A DNA stretch of 64,000 bases from Nitrospina sp052156635 (GTDB taxonomy: Bacteria; Nitrospinota; Nitrospinia; Nitrospinales; Nitrospinaceae): NCBI RefSeq assembly GCF_052156635.1, contig NZ_JBQKUO010000002.1, forward strand, positions 186,001 through 250,000. Direction: 5' to 3'. This document shows positions 1 through 7,821 of this stretch, piece by piece. The notes beneath the pieces were generated by a model. It searched no databases. It was not told the origin of the DNA and saw only the letters and a list, made by a program, of their open reading frames with translations. The stretch's first letter is position 1, and each line of letters begins with the position of its first letter. The position numbers and the translations under genes were made by a program.

Positions 1-303
1 AAACGATCGCACCCGGCGGTTGGGGATGGCATCCTCAGGTTGGATATGCAACGATTGCTTGCTGAATGGATTTTGTCCGGCCACCCTCCCGGGCCCCATA
101 TGGCAGGCGCGGCATTCGGTTTTGTCGAACTTGTCGAGTTTGGCGCGCACCAGGTTTTCCGGTTGATGACACGCCGTCTGGCAGGTGGTTTTGCCGGTGG
201 CGTGACCTTTCAGGCTCTCAAACGCAAGTGTGGACTCGGTGGAAAAAATCACCGCAACAAAAAACACGGCTTTTATGTGCCTGAATAAATATTGGAGGAG
301 CAT
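1..303 (-). CDS. Multihaem c-type cytochrome, N-terminal fragment (runs off left edge)
   Basis: Reading the minus strand from an ATG at 301-303 gives 101 codons with no stop before the edge. The first 28 or so residues look like a Sec signal peptide: a basic start, a hydrophobic FFVAVIF core and a likely cleavage after TLA. Two haem-attachment-like sites follow: C-Q-T-A-C-H, which has three residues between the cysteines, and a standard CRACH. This indicates a periplasmic c-type cytochrome with at least one and probably more haems; the number cannot be told because the gene is cut. The start overlaps nothing and lies divergent to the lipM-type gene. No strong Shine-Dalgarno precedes the ATG. 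Function beyond electron transfer cannot be assigned. Confidence 0.72.
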   Translation of the reverse strand, partial: MLLQYLFRHIKAVFFVAVIFSTESTLAFESLKGHATGKTTCQTACHQPENLVRAKLDKFDKTECRACHMGPGRVAGQNPFSKQSLHIQPEDAIPNRRVRSF

Positions 304-373
304 GAAATTGCTGAATGAGCCTGTTATTGGGCCGTTTTTCACCTATATTTAAAAAACGGGTTTATTTGGATTC

Positions 374-379
374 TATAAT
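374..379 (+). promoter_or_regulatory. Candidate -10 element upstream of the octanoyltransferase gene
   Basis: A perfect TATAAT lies 43 bp before the GTG start of the next gene in an AT-rich stretch. No good -35 hexamer is visible at 16-18 bp upstream (the sequence there is A-rich), so this is only a candidate. Confidence 0.3.
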
Positions 380-421
380 AAGGAAAAATAACCAGTCAAA
401 ATTAAATGCCGGAGGAATGGT

Positions 422-1243
422 GTGAACCGTTGGCGGTACATTGAAGACGACAAGCAAAACGGGGCCTGGAACATGGCCGTCGACGAGGCTCTGCTGCGCT
501 CCTGCGAGAGCGACCCGTCTTATGTGCCGACGCTCCGCCTGTACGGTTGGAACCACCCTACACTTTCCATTGGATACTCACAGCCATTGGACGCGGAGAT
601 CGATTTAATGCGCTGCCGGGAAAATAATGTCGACTGGGTTCGGCGTCCCACGGGCGGGCGTGCCCTGTTGCACCTGGAGGAACTCACATATTCCATGGTG
701 GGTCCGGTGACGCATCCGTTGTTCTCCGGCGGACTCAAAGCGACGTTCTCCGTCATAAGCCAGGCGTTGCTGCGCGGTCTGCGTGAATTGCGTATTGCCG
801 ATGCCCACATCAACAAGGAAAAGCAGTACGGGACCACGCGTCAGGAACGTTCCCCCGCCTGCTTTGCCTCACTCAACCATTGTGAGATCACCGTTCATGA
901 AAGGAAACTCATCGGCAGTGCGCAACGCCGCACGCAACAGGCATTTCTGCAACATGGGTCGGTACTGATCGCCACAGATCACGACCTGTTTCATTCTCTG
1001 TTATTCCACCGCCACTCGGGGGTTGCAACCAGGTCCCTCGAAAAATTGAAGGCTTCCACCACCACACTCAATGAAATCGTGGGGCATCCCGTCGCGTTTC
1101 AAACCGTGCGCGACGCATTCCGTACGGGCATGACCACGCATTTTGACGGAACGTGGGAGACGGCGGAACTCACCCAGGCCGAGCGAAGCCTGGCGGACCA
1201 CCTGTTGGAAGACCACCGCGCCACCGCAGAGACGGCAAGATGA
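422..1243 (+). CDS. Octanoyltransferase / lipoate-protein ligase A family (LipM-like)
   Basis: A 273-residue cytoplasmic enzyme of the BPL/LplA/LipB fold that would transfer octanoyl or lipoyl groups to lipoyl domains such as GcvH or the E2 subunits. Visible family marks are WNMAVDEAL near residues 16-24, RRPTGGRA at 74-81, and a PACF motif whose Cys147 matches the acyl-thioester cysteine of LipM. Lys162 in RKLIGSAQ follows at the usual distance. The PACF cysteine favours octanoyltransferase over an ATP-dependent ligase, but the two are hard to separate by eye. The start is a GTG preceded by GGAGGA at 411-416, which fits well. The next gene follows after 40 bp in the same direction. Confidence 0.82.
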   Translation: MNRWRYIEDDKQNGAWNMAVDEALLRSCESDPSYVPTLRLYGWNHPTLSIGYSQPLDAEIDLMRCRENNVDWVRRPTGGRALLHLEELTYSMVGPVTHPLFSGGLKATFSVISQALLRGLRELRIADAHINKEKQYGTTRQERSPACFASLNHCEITVHERKLIGSAQRRTQQAFLQHGSVLIATDHDLFHSLLFHRHSGVATRSLEKLKASTTTLNEIVGHPVAFQTVRDAFRTGMTTHFDGTWETAELTQAERSLADHLLEDHRATAETAR

Positions 1244-1283
1244 TCCTGAACCTGAATTACCTCCCTGGAGACCCCCGATTCCC

Positions 1284-2537
1284 GTGACCCGGAAATATTT
1301 GTACTTGTATGGCATGGTTCTCGCGTTGTGCCTGGCGCTTGCGGGATGCGGTCCGAACAAGGGCCTGTTTAAAAAGGATCCCGGCCGTCAGCGGTACCTC
1401 GACTTGACGGAAGTATTTCTACCCGGTCTACAGAAACAACCGGTCCAGCACGCATGGTTCGCGTTTGTCAACCGCGACCCGCTTCCGGACCTGCTGGTGG
1501 TGGAAAAGAACGCCGATGGCGCACCGGTGGTCCGCGTGTGGCAAAACCGCGAAGGCAAGCGGTTGTCCAAACTGAAGCGCCCCGGCTGGGTGGGAGAGCC
1601 GGGCGACACGATCGTGGCCATGCGCGCGCGGGACCTCAATCACGATCGCACCGCCGACCTGGTACTGATTGGCCGCTTTGCCGACGGCGATTCCGTTAAG
1701 GTGTTCATCAACAACGGCCGCGGTTATTTTTACACACCGCAGGGATTCCACCTGCCTCCGTTCAAGGAGGGGCTGGACCGTGTGGATCTGGTGGATGTGG
1801 ACCAGGACGGCAATGTCGATCTGTTTTTCACCGGGCACCATGTGCAGAACAGGGGTGAGCCGGACCCGTACCAGGTGCAGTTCCTTTTGAACAACGGCCG
1901 CGCCCAGTTTCGCGATGCCACCCAACTGCTCATGCCGCCCCTGCCTGCCGGCATTCGCGGAACCTCGTTCGCGGATTACGACGGCGACCGGGTGATCGAC
2001 ATCTTTCTTGTTTACGACACCGGACGCAACCGCCTGCTGCTAAACAACGGACTCGGCCAGTTTACGGACCGCACCAGCGAACTGGTCCCGTTTATCCGCA
2101 GTAAAAGCAATTTTGCGGACTGGGCGGATTTCGACATGGACGGCGACAACGACCTGCTGGTGGTCAACGAGGAAATCGATCCGCGTTCCCGTTCGTATGA
2201 GAACGAGTACAGTTATGTACTGGTGAACAACGGTCACGGGTATTTTCGCAAAGGACCTCTCCGCGCCTTTCCGGGTTACCCGTCCCGTGCCGTTTACCTG
2301 CTCGATGCCAATGCGGACTCAATTCCTGATATCATTATATTGAGCCGGGAGGGAATCCACTACCAGCGTGGCCTGGGTAAGTGGCGCTTTTTCAGTGAAG
2401 GGGCAAAACGCCTTCCCGCCAACCTGCATTTTAAAGAATTGACGTTTGCGGACGTCAACAACGACGGACATTTGGATATATTTGGCATCGTTCGTGAGAA
2501 CGGCCGTGGCCATTTGTGGATAAACAGCTTTAAGTGA
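1284..2537 (+). CDS. Lipoprotein with FG-GAP/VCBS calcium-binding repeats
   Basis: The open frame extends upstream into the lipM-type gene, but the natural start is GTG 1284: it gives a short n-region, a hydrophobic stretch and the lipobox LALAGC, so the mature protein is a lipid-anchored extracytoplasmic protein of about 395 residues. At least six repeats follow with the acidic loop pattern DxDxDGxxD, for example DVDQDGNVD, DFDMDGDND and DVNNDGHLD, typical of FG-GAP/VCBS beta-propeller blades that bind calcium. No catalytic domain is apparent, so it is probably a structural or binding surface protein. It is co-directional with the gene before it and the TerB gene after it (25 bp gap). The specific ligand is unknown. 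Confidence 0.78.
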   Translation: MTRKYLYLYGMVLALCLALAGCGPNKGLFKKDPGRQRYLDLTEVFLPGLQKQPVQHAWFAFVNRDPLPDLLVVEKNADGAPVVRVWQNREGKRLSKLKRPGWVGEPGDTIVAMRARDLNHDRTADLVLIGRFADGDSVKVFINNGRGYFYTPQGFHLPPFKEGLDRVDLVDVDQDGNVDLFFTGHHVQNRGEPDPYQVQFLLNNGRAQFRDATQLLMPPLPAGIRGTSFADYDGDRVIDIFLVYDTGRNRLLLNNGLGQFTDRTSELVPFIRSKSNFADWADFDMDGDNDLLVVNEEIDPRSRSYENEYSYVLVNNGHGYFRKGPLRAFPGYPSRAVYLLDANADSIPDIIILSREGIHYQRGLGKWRFFSEGAKRLPANLHFKELTFADVNNDGHLDIFGIVRENGRGHLWINSFK

Positions 2538-2562
2538 CACCTTTCAAAACAGAGAGTGCGAT

Positions 2563-3468
2563 ATGGCTACCGTTAAAAACATGACCCTCCTGAAAACGCT
2601 TGCCGCCATTGCCTGGGCCGATGGGGAGATGAGTGAATCCGAAAAAAACATCCTGAAGCGGTTTTACCGTAAGTTTCACCTCACGGATAAGGAAATGAAC
2701 AGCCTGAAACCGTATCTGTTGTCCCCGGTTTCCAAAGAGGAACAGGATCGGCTGCTGGTGAAATTGTCGCACGAGTTCGGTTCCGGTCAGGAGCGGGAGC
2801 GGGTGGTGAAAGTCATGGAAGAAATGGCGTCCGCCGACAAAAAATTAAAGGACGAGGAACGCGAACTGCTGGAAACTTTTGCAAAGCATCTCAAAAAATC
2901 GTCGATCACCAGGCGCACCGTGGGCAAGATCCGCAATTTTTTCGAGAGCACCATTTTCCAGCCCGCTTACGAAAAAAATCCGGAATTGCATCAGTATTTC
3001 CGCAACCAGATTTTGAAACGCATCGAGTTGAAATCCAACGGCAGTTTGAAGAAAGGCCGAATCCCCGACGACGACCTGTATTTCATTTGCCTGCTGGGCA
3101 CCCTGCTGGCATCGGTGGCGCACGTGGATGAAGACTTTCGGGAAGAAGAAAAAAAGGCACTCAAGGCCGAATTGAAAAAACGTTTCGAGTTCACTCCAAA
3201 GGAACTGGACTTGTTGCTGGAAGTGGTTTCCGAACAGGCCGAGCGGGGTTACGACTTCGACGAGGTGACGCGGGAGTTCAACAAGCTTTATTCGTACAAC
3301 GACCGTGTGGCTACGGTGGATTGTTTCTTTGCGGTGGCGGCGGCGGACGGTTCCATTTCGCACGAGGAATCCGAGGAAATCCGACGCATCACCAAAGCCC
3401 TGCGCATTCCGCACAGCGCGTTCAAGGCGTCCAAGGTTCGGGCGCTGGATCAATTGCGCGGGCGGTGA
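2563..3468 (+). CDS. Protein with two TerB-like domains
   Basis: A 301-residue soluble, charged, all-helical protein. Residues 8-105 and about 170-290 each look like a TerB domain: both open with a helix carrying an AWADGEMS or AAADGSISHEE type acidic motif, and both have the spaced acidic and hydrophobic helices seen in TerB/DjlA N-terminal regions. TerB domains are known from tellurite-resistance and envelope-stress proteins, where the acidic helices can bind metal, but here there are no other ter genes, so no tellurite role should be inferred. ATG start with GAGAG a few bases upstream. It lies between the VCBS lipoprotein and a small cysteine-containing protein. Confidence 0.7.
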   Translation: MATVKNMTLLKTLAAIAWADGEMSESEKNILKRFYRKFHLTDKEMNSLKPYLLSPVSKEEQDRLLVKLSHEFGSGQERERVVKVMEEMASADKKLKDEERELLETFAKHLKKSSITRRTVGKIRNFFESTIFQPAYEKNPELHQYFRNQILKRIELKSNGSLKKGRIPDDDLYFICLLGTLLASVAHVDEDFREEEKKALKAELKKRFEFTPKELDLLLEVVSEQAERGYDFDEVTREFNKLYSYNDRVATVDCFFAVAAADGSISHEESEEIRRITKALRIPHSAFKASKVRALDQLRGR

Positions 3469-3530
3469 GAACGAGAACCGTGTTGGGACCCTTTTGCTTT
3501 CCGGTTCCAGGATTGGGGATTTGATGGATC

Positions 3531-3716
3531 ATGACTCCCGAACAAAAGAAGAAAAAGTTTCTCGGCATATTATTCGAATGTTGCAACGTGTATCGCCGCA
3601 TTTACCTCAACAAGGACGGCAACGCGTATGAAGGACGCTGCCCGCGTTGTTCCCGCGAGGTGCGTGTACTGATCGGTCCCGGCGGAACCGACCAGCGATT
3701 CTTCCGCGCCCATTGA
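3531..3716 (+). CDS. Small cysteine-containing protein, possible zinc ribbon
   Basis: A 61-residue basic protein. Cysteines occur as a CC pair near residue 17 and as CPRC near residue 37, a spacing that could form a single zinc ribbon, and the C-terminus ends in an RFFRAH tail. It has no signal peptide. It starts at ATG 3531 and ends 22 bp before dtd, so it is probably co-transcribed with it. I do not recognise the family; the coding potential is supported by the conserved-looking CxxC arrangement and its tight fit between neighbours. Confidence 0.6.
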   Translation: MTPEQKKKKFLGILFECCNVYRRIYLNKDGNAYEGRCPRCSREVRVLIGPGGTDQRFFRAH

Positions 3717-3738
3717 TCAATCTTTTTTCTTTTATTCC

Positions 3739-4176
3739 ATGAAACTGGTTGTGCAGAGGGTTTCGGCTTCGGCCGTCTCGGTGGGTGGTTTTGAGATCGC
3801 GCGTATCGGACGCGGGCTCATGATTTTGTTTGGGGCGGAAAAGGGCGACACTGACGCAGCGGTTGAATGGCTGGTGGAGAAGGCTGCCAACCTGCGCATC
3901 TTTCCGGATGAGGCGGGAAAGATGAACCGGTCGTGTGTCGATATCCAGGGCGAGGTGCTGGTGGTGTCGCAGTTCACCCTCGCCGGGGATTGTTCGCGGG
4001 GACGGCGCCCGGGGTTCGACAACGCCGCGCCGCCGGAAGAAGCGGAACGGCTTTACCGCCTGTTTGTAGACCGGTTCATGACCACCGGGTTGAGCGTGCA
4101 GGAAGGGAGGTTCGCCGCCGACATGCAGGTGGAGATCCACAACGACGGTCCGGTGACGTTCATCCTCGAGCGTTGA
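3739..4176 (+). CDS. dtd: D-aminoacyl-tRNA deacylase
   Basis: A 145-residue protein of full family length. It hydrolyses D-aminoacyl-tRNA (and Gly-tRNA-Ala), removing mischarged products in the cytoplasm. The two diagnostic motifs are present: SQFTLAGD in the middle, matching the active-site SQFTL, and the C-terminal GPVT in HNDGPVTFIL, which carries the cis-Pro element. No Shine-Dalgarno is visible before the ATG; the preceding 20 bases are almost all pyrimidines, so initiation may rely on coupling to the small gene upstream. Its 3' end overlaps the convergent TPR lipoprotein gene by 17 bp. Confidence 0.95.
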   Translation: MKLVVQRVSASAVSVGGFEIARIGRGLMILFGAEKGDTDAAVEWLVEKAANLRIFPDEAGKMNRSCVDIQGEVLVVSQFTLAGDCSRGRRPGFDNAAPPEEAERLYRLFVDRFMTTGLSVQEGRFAADMQVEIHNDGPVTFILER

Positions 4177-5347
4177 CCGGATTCCTGTTCAGATCGTGCC
4201 GCTTGAGCAGGCGTTTCAATGCTTGGTCGTTATACTCATATTTGCGGGCGAACACGTTCAGGTTCTGGCGGCTGGTATCGGCTTCTTCCAGTTTGTTCTG
4301 CCGTAAATACTCCTGTTCGGCCACGGCCATGTAAAGCAGCGCGCTTTCCCCCACTTCCAACTGATCGTACAACAAAGCCAGTTTGTAATACGCCTGGGGC
4401 CGGTCAGGGTCGAGGCTGATGGCGAGTTCGTACGATTCAACCGCTTTTTCCGCCTGCTGGTTGAGGTGGTACAACTCCGCCATTTCAAGGTACGTGTCCG
4501 CATTTCCGGGGCGATAATGAAGCGAGGCCTCATAATGCTCCAGCGCCTTGTCGTATTTTCTGAGGTCGGCGAAGGCGCGGCCGAGACCGATGCGGATGGT
4601 CGCGTCCGAAGGATTCAGCCGCTGCGCTTCGTGCATGTGGCCTAGCGCCAGCAATTTGTTACCGCGCCGCGCGTAATACGCGCCGAGATTGTAATGCGCG
4701 ATCGGCTCCTCCGGATCGAGACGCAGAGCCAGGTTGTATTTTTGAAACGCGTCTTCGTCCATGTTCAACGACTCATACAATGCACCGAGATTGCTGTGGA
4801 CCCTGGCAACGTTCGGGGCCAGACGCGAGGCGATCCGCAGTTGATTTGCGGCTTTGGTTTTCTCTCCCAGGTGCCGATAGGCGATGGCGAGGTTGTTGTG
4901 AATCTGGAAATGGGTGGGGTCCCCGCCCAGGGCGCTGTTGTCCAGCACCGCCACCGCAGCGGAATACCTTTCCCGGGCGATCAGCACCGCTCCCAGGTTG
5001 GCGACGGTTTTCGGGTCCCTGGCATGTAACCGGTACGATTGCCTCAGCCATTTTTCTGCGGCGGCGAGGTCTCCCATTTGGTACAGGGCCCAGCCCAGGT
5101 CGCGCAACGCCTGAGTGTGATTTTTGTTGAGGCGGATCGTATCTTTCAAATGACTGGCCCCGGCCTTCCAGTTGCCCGCGGAAAGGTAGGCGATGCCCAG
5201 TTGGAAATGGGCGTCGGCGTCCTGCGGGTCGGTTTGCAGACGCGAGGCGTACTCGGCGATGCGCCGCTGGTATTGCGTGTGGGAATCGGTGCAGGCGGAC
5301 GTCGCAATGGCAAGCAGGACGACACACACCGTCAGCAATCGGGTCAT
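4160..5347 (-). CDS. TPR-repeat lipoprotein
   Basis: A 395-residue protein with a short hydrophobic signal ending in ATSAC, a plausible but not ideal lipobox, so it is probably lipid-anchored. From about residue 40 onward it is built of some eight to nine tetratricopeptide repeats, recognisable from recurring patterns such as AHFQLGIAYLSAGNW, HSNLGALYESLN and AYYKLALLYDQL. Such proteins scaffold complexes in the periplasm or outer membrane. It lies downstream of nuoN on the same strand with a 76-bp gap. Its stop lies inside the end of the convergent dtd gene. The partner is unknown. Confidence 0.8.
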   Translation of the reverse strand: MTRLLTVCVVLLAIATSACTDSHTQYQRRIAEYASRLQTDPQDADAHFQLGIAYLSAGNWKAGASHLKDTIRLNKNHTQALRDLGWALYQMGDLAAAEKWLRQSYRLHARDPKTVANLGAVLIARERYSAAVAVLDNSALGGDPTHFQIHNNLAIAYRHLGEKTKAANQLRIASRLAPNVARVHSNLGALYESLNMDEDAFQKYNLALRLDPEEPIAHYNLGAYYARRGNKLLALGHMHEAQRLNPSDATIRIGLGRAFADLRKYDKALEHYEASLHYRPGNADTYLEMAELYHLNQQAEKAVESYELAISLDPDRPQAYYKLALLYDQLEVGESALLYMAVAEQEYLRQNKLEEADTSRQNLNVFARKYEYNDQALKRLLKRHDLNRNPVNARG

Positions 5348-5423
5348 GACATTAGAATCGCAGGAATCCTATGGGCCTGCAAGACTTAACGGCGAAGGAG
5401 GGTAAGTTCTTGAATGGTCCCGA

Positions 5424-6959
5424 TCAATGCGGGATTGAGGGAATCGCCGAGAGGGCCAGCTGCATGAAAGTGGAGGGGAAAATACCCATGACCAGGATGG
5501 CCGCGGAGCTCACGGTGACGAGTGCGGTCATGCCGCGGTTGCTCACCACTTCGGTTTCCGGCTCGCTTTCGTGGAAGTACATCATCACTATGATGCGCAG
5601 GTAGAAGTACACGGCGATCATGCTGGCCAGCACCGCCAGCACCGTGATCAGCACATAGTCCTGTTTGATTGCGGCGACGAAGACGTAAAGCTTGCCGAAA
5701 AAACCGGCAGTGGGAGGGAACCCGGCCAGCGACAGCATGAACAGGCTCATCGCCGCGGCCATCAGCGGGTTGCGCTTGGCAAGTCCTTTGAAGCGGTAAA
5801 TGGAATTCGATCCCTTGCCTTCGCCTTCCACCATGTACACCACGGCGAACGCGCCGACGTTCATGAACAGGTACACAGCCAGGTAGAAGATGATGCTCGC
5901 CACGCCGTCCTGGCTGTTGGCGACAATGCCGATCAGCAGGTACCCGGCATGTGCCACGCCGGAATACGCCAGCATGCGCTTGACGTCGTCCTGAAAAATG
6001 GCGGCGATGTTTCCCACCAGCATGGTGACCACCGAAACGCCGAACAGGAACGGCATCCAGATTTCCTGCAACTCCGGCAGGGCGATGTAAAACACCCGTG
6101 CGATCAGTGCAAACGCCGCGGCCTTGGTGGCGACCGACATGAAGCCCGTGATCGGTGTCGGCGCGCCCTGGTAAACATCCGGAGTCCAGGAATGGAACGG
6201 TACCAGCGAAACTTTGAATGCCAGTCCGCAGAACATGAGTGCCATGCCGATGTACACCAGCGGATTGTGCGTGTAGGGATTCTCGTGCAACAGCTTGCCG
6301 ATCAGGCGGATTTCCGTGGTCCCGGTGCCTGCGTACATGAGAGCCATTCCGTATACCAGGATGGCGGAGGCGAACGCGCCGATCAGCAGGTATTTGACGG
6401 TGGACTCCTGCGACGCCACGGTCTCCCACGGCAGATGATCCACGTCACCGGGTTGTTCGCGGCCTGTGCCGTGCTTGGCGTTGAACCCGCACAGGATGTA
6501 GAGCGAAATAGAAAAGATTTCGAGCGAGATGAACGCGGTGATCAGGTTGCCGGACTTGGCGAGAAACATCATACCCACCACGGCCATGAGCAACAGCGAA
6601 AAGTATTCGGCCTTGTTCTGGTGGTCGGGCTTCGGGTAGCGGAACGAAGCGATGATGGCAAACAGAGACATCACCAGGAAAATCAGGTTGAAGGTCTGCG
6701 AGAAGCGGTCGTGTATCAGCGCCCGGCTGAACATTTCCGGGTCAGCGCCGTCGGCAACGGTGGGGGCCCCGATCCACAGATAGCATGACAGCAGAAGGGC
6801 GGTGACGATGCCCGCGGTGGCCGCCTTGGCCAGATACGAGTTTTCGTTGAATGCCTTTTTCAGACCCATCAATAACAGCAGGAACGACGTCGCCATCAGG
6901 ATCAGTTCTGGCGAGATGGCGATCCAGTTCATGTCTTCGAGATTGATGTTGGCGGTCAT
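5424..6959 (-). CDS. nuoN: NADH-quinone oxidoreductase subunit N
   Basis: A 511-residue membrane protein with about 14 transmembrane helices, one of the three antiporter-like proton-pumping subunits of complex I. The core region has the family pattern FHSWTPDVYQGAPTP, followed by the helix with the conserved lysine of this family (TKAAAF). The ATG at 6959 was chosen because it gives an N-terminus of normal length (MTANIN); an upstream extension to 7022 adds a basic tail not expected in NuoN. The gene is separated from the other nuo genes by about 7 kb and is on the opposite strand, although the main cluster ends at nuoM without a nuoN. Confidence 0.93.
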   Translation of the reverse strand: MTANINLEDMNWIAISPELILMATSFLLLLMGLKKAFNENSYLAKAATAGIVTALLLSCYLWIGAPTVADGADPEMFSRALIHDRFSQTFNLIFLVMSLFAIIASFRYPKPDHQNKAEYFSLLLMAVVGMMFLAKSGNLITAFISLEIFSISLYILCGFNAKHGTGREQPGDVDHLPWETVASQESTVKYLLIGAFASAILVYGMALMYAGTGTTEIRLIGKLLHENPYTHNPLVYIGMALMFCGLAFKVSLVPFHSWTPDVYQGAPTPITGFMSVATKAAAFALIARVFYIALPELQEIWMPFLFGVSVVTMLVGNIAAIFQDDVKRMLAYSGVAHAGYLLIGIVANSQDGVASIIFYLAVYLFMNVGAFAVVYMVEGEGKGSNSIYRFKGLAKRNPLMAAAMSLFMLSLAGFPPTAGFFGKLYVFVAAIKQDYVLITVLAVLASMIAVYFYLRIIVMMYFHESEPETEVVSNRGMTALVTVSSAAILVMGIFPSTFMQLALSAIPSIPH

Positions 6960-7122
6960 AGTGTGCTGTATCCCGGAAATCCTGTGGGTTGGAATCAAAA
7001 CGAGGCGGCGAGCCCGGTTCACGCGTAGTGCGTGTTTTAAATCATTTCCCCCCGATTTTCAAGAAAAGTTTGGTCTGCCGGCAGGGTGGGGGAGGTGGGG
7101 AAAAGCCCGTTGATTCCGTCTT
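6960..7122. other. Intergenic region upstream of nuoN
   Basis: 163 bp between the unrecognised gene and nuoN, both on the minus strand. On the minus strand it holds a TTGAAA hexamer and an imperfect palindrome CACGC-ACTAC-GCGTG around 7020-7034, but no convincing -10 at the right distance and no terminator. nuoN may have its own promoter here, but I cannot place it. Confidence 0.3.
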
Positions 7123-7818
7123 TTAACCTGCGGGTGTGGAGGGGGCGGAACCCTCTCCCTGCCCCAGTTCAGGGTACACCTGTCCGGCTTCGAGGATCAC
7201 CCAGCGGTCCGAGGTATCGCCCACCACGAGGTCGAGACTGTCTTTCAGATGGATGAGCCCCACAATGTCCAGTGGAAGGCGAACGCGAATGGGGTCATCG
7301 TGGTTCTGCCCCTGCAAATGGATGAAGTCGTGGTCGATCTTGGTGACACAGAAAATGTCGTTGATGGTTTCGACAATGTGGGTGATTTCCTTGAGGGTTT
7401 CACCGGTGGCTTCGTCCAGGTGGTGGCTGAGTTTCAAACACCGGTCCTGCGATTCAGTCAGTTTCAGGATGACCGCGTCCAACTGGATGCCCTGCAACCC
7501 GTGGTTGAGATCGCGTTTGTCCATCCAGCGGAAAAATGAATACAGATCGAACAGCACTTCGTTGGTTTCGGTTTTGGTGGAAATGGAATTGAATGGAAGG
7601 AAACCCACAACAAACCGGCTCAGATGCGACAGGTTGATCTCCATCGGTGAGGAAATCAGTTTTCTTCCGTCGGGAAACTCCACGTACTCGAGTCCGGATT
7701 CCATCAAGCACGAATGGAACAGCGCCAGGCTTTTGCCGAGTTCCGGTGTTGGCAGGTCATGTGCCGGGGCCACGCCCTGTGACCGGGCGTACTCTTTCAT
7801 CACCTCGTACAGTTCCAT
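7123..7818 (-). CDS. Conserved-looking protein of unknown function
   Basis: A 231-residue soluble, acidic protein without signal peptide, membrane segment or cysteine motif. The first 110 residues are predicted to be mostly helical (FDLYSFFRWMDKRDL in the middle), then comes a helical region with regularly spaced acidic and His residues. The C-terminal 60 residues look like a small beta domain ending in an acidic, Pro-Gly-rich tail. It starts 3 bp after the stop of the PhnW-like gene, so the two are almost certainly co-translated. I do not recognise the family. Confidence 0.6.
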   Translation of the reverse strand: MELYEVMKEYARSQGVAPAHDLPTPELGKSLALFHSCLMESGLEYVEFPDGRKLISSPMEINLSHLSRFVVGFLPFNSISTKTETNEVLFDLYSFFRWMDKRDLNHGLQGIQLDAVILKLTESQDRCLKLSHHLDEATGETLKEITHIVETINDIFCVTKIDHDFIHLQGQNHDDPIRVRLPLDIVGLIHLKDSLDLVVGDTSDRWVILEAGQVYPELGQGEGSAPSTPAG

Positions 7819-7821
7819 GAA

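Noticed and set aside
302..352. A 16-codon plus-strand frame with a GGAGGAG ribosome site before lipM
   Set aside because: The ribosome-like sequence is simply the complement of the Leu-Leu codons at the start of the minus-strand cytochrome gene; there is no other support.
1143..1283. Upstream extension of the VCBS lipoprotein from ATG 1143
   Set aside because: It lies inside the lipM-type gene in another frame and would bury the lipobox signal 60 residues in.
2563..3468. Tellurite-resistance gene
   Set aside because: Only the TerB fold is present, with no terC, terD or terZ nearby.
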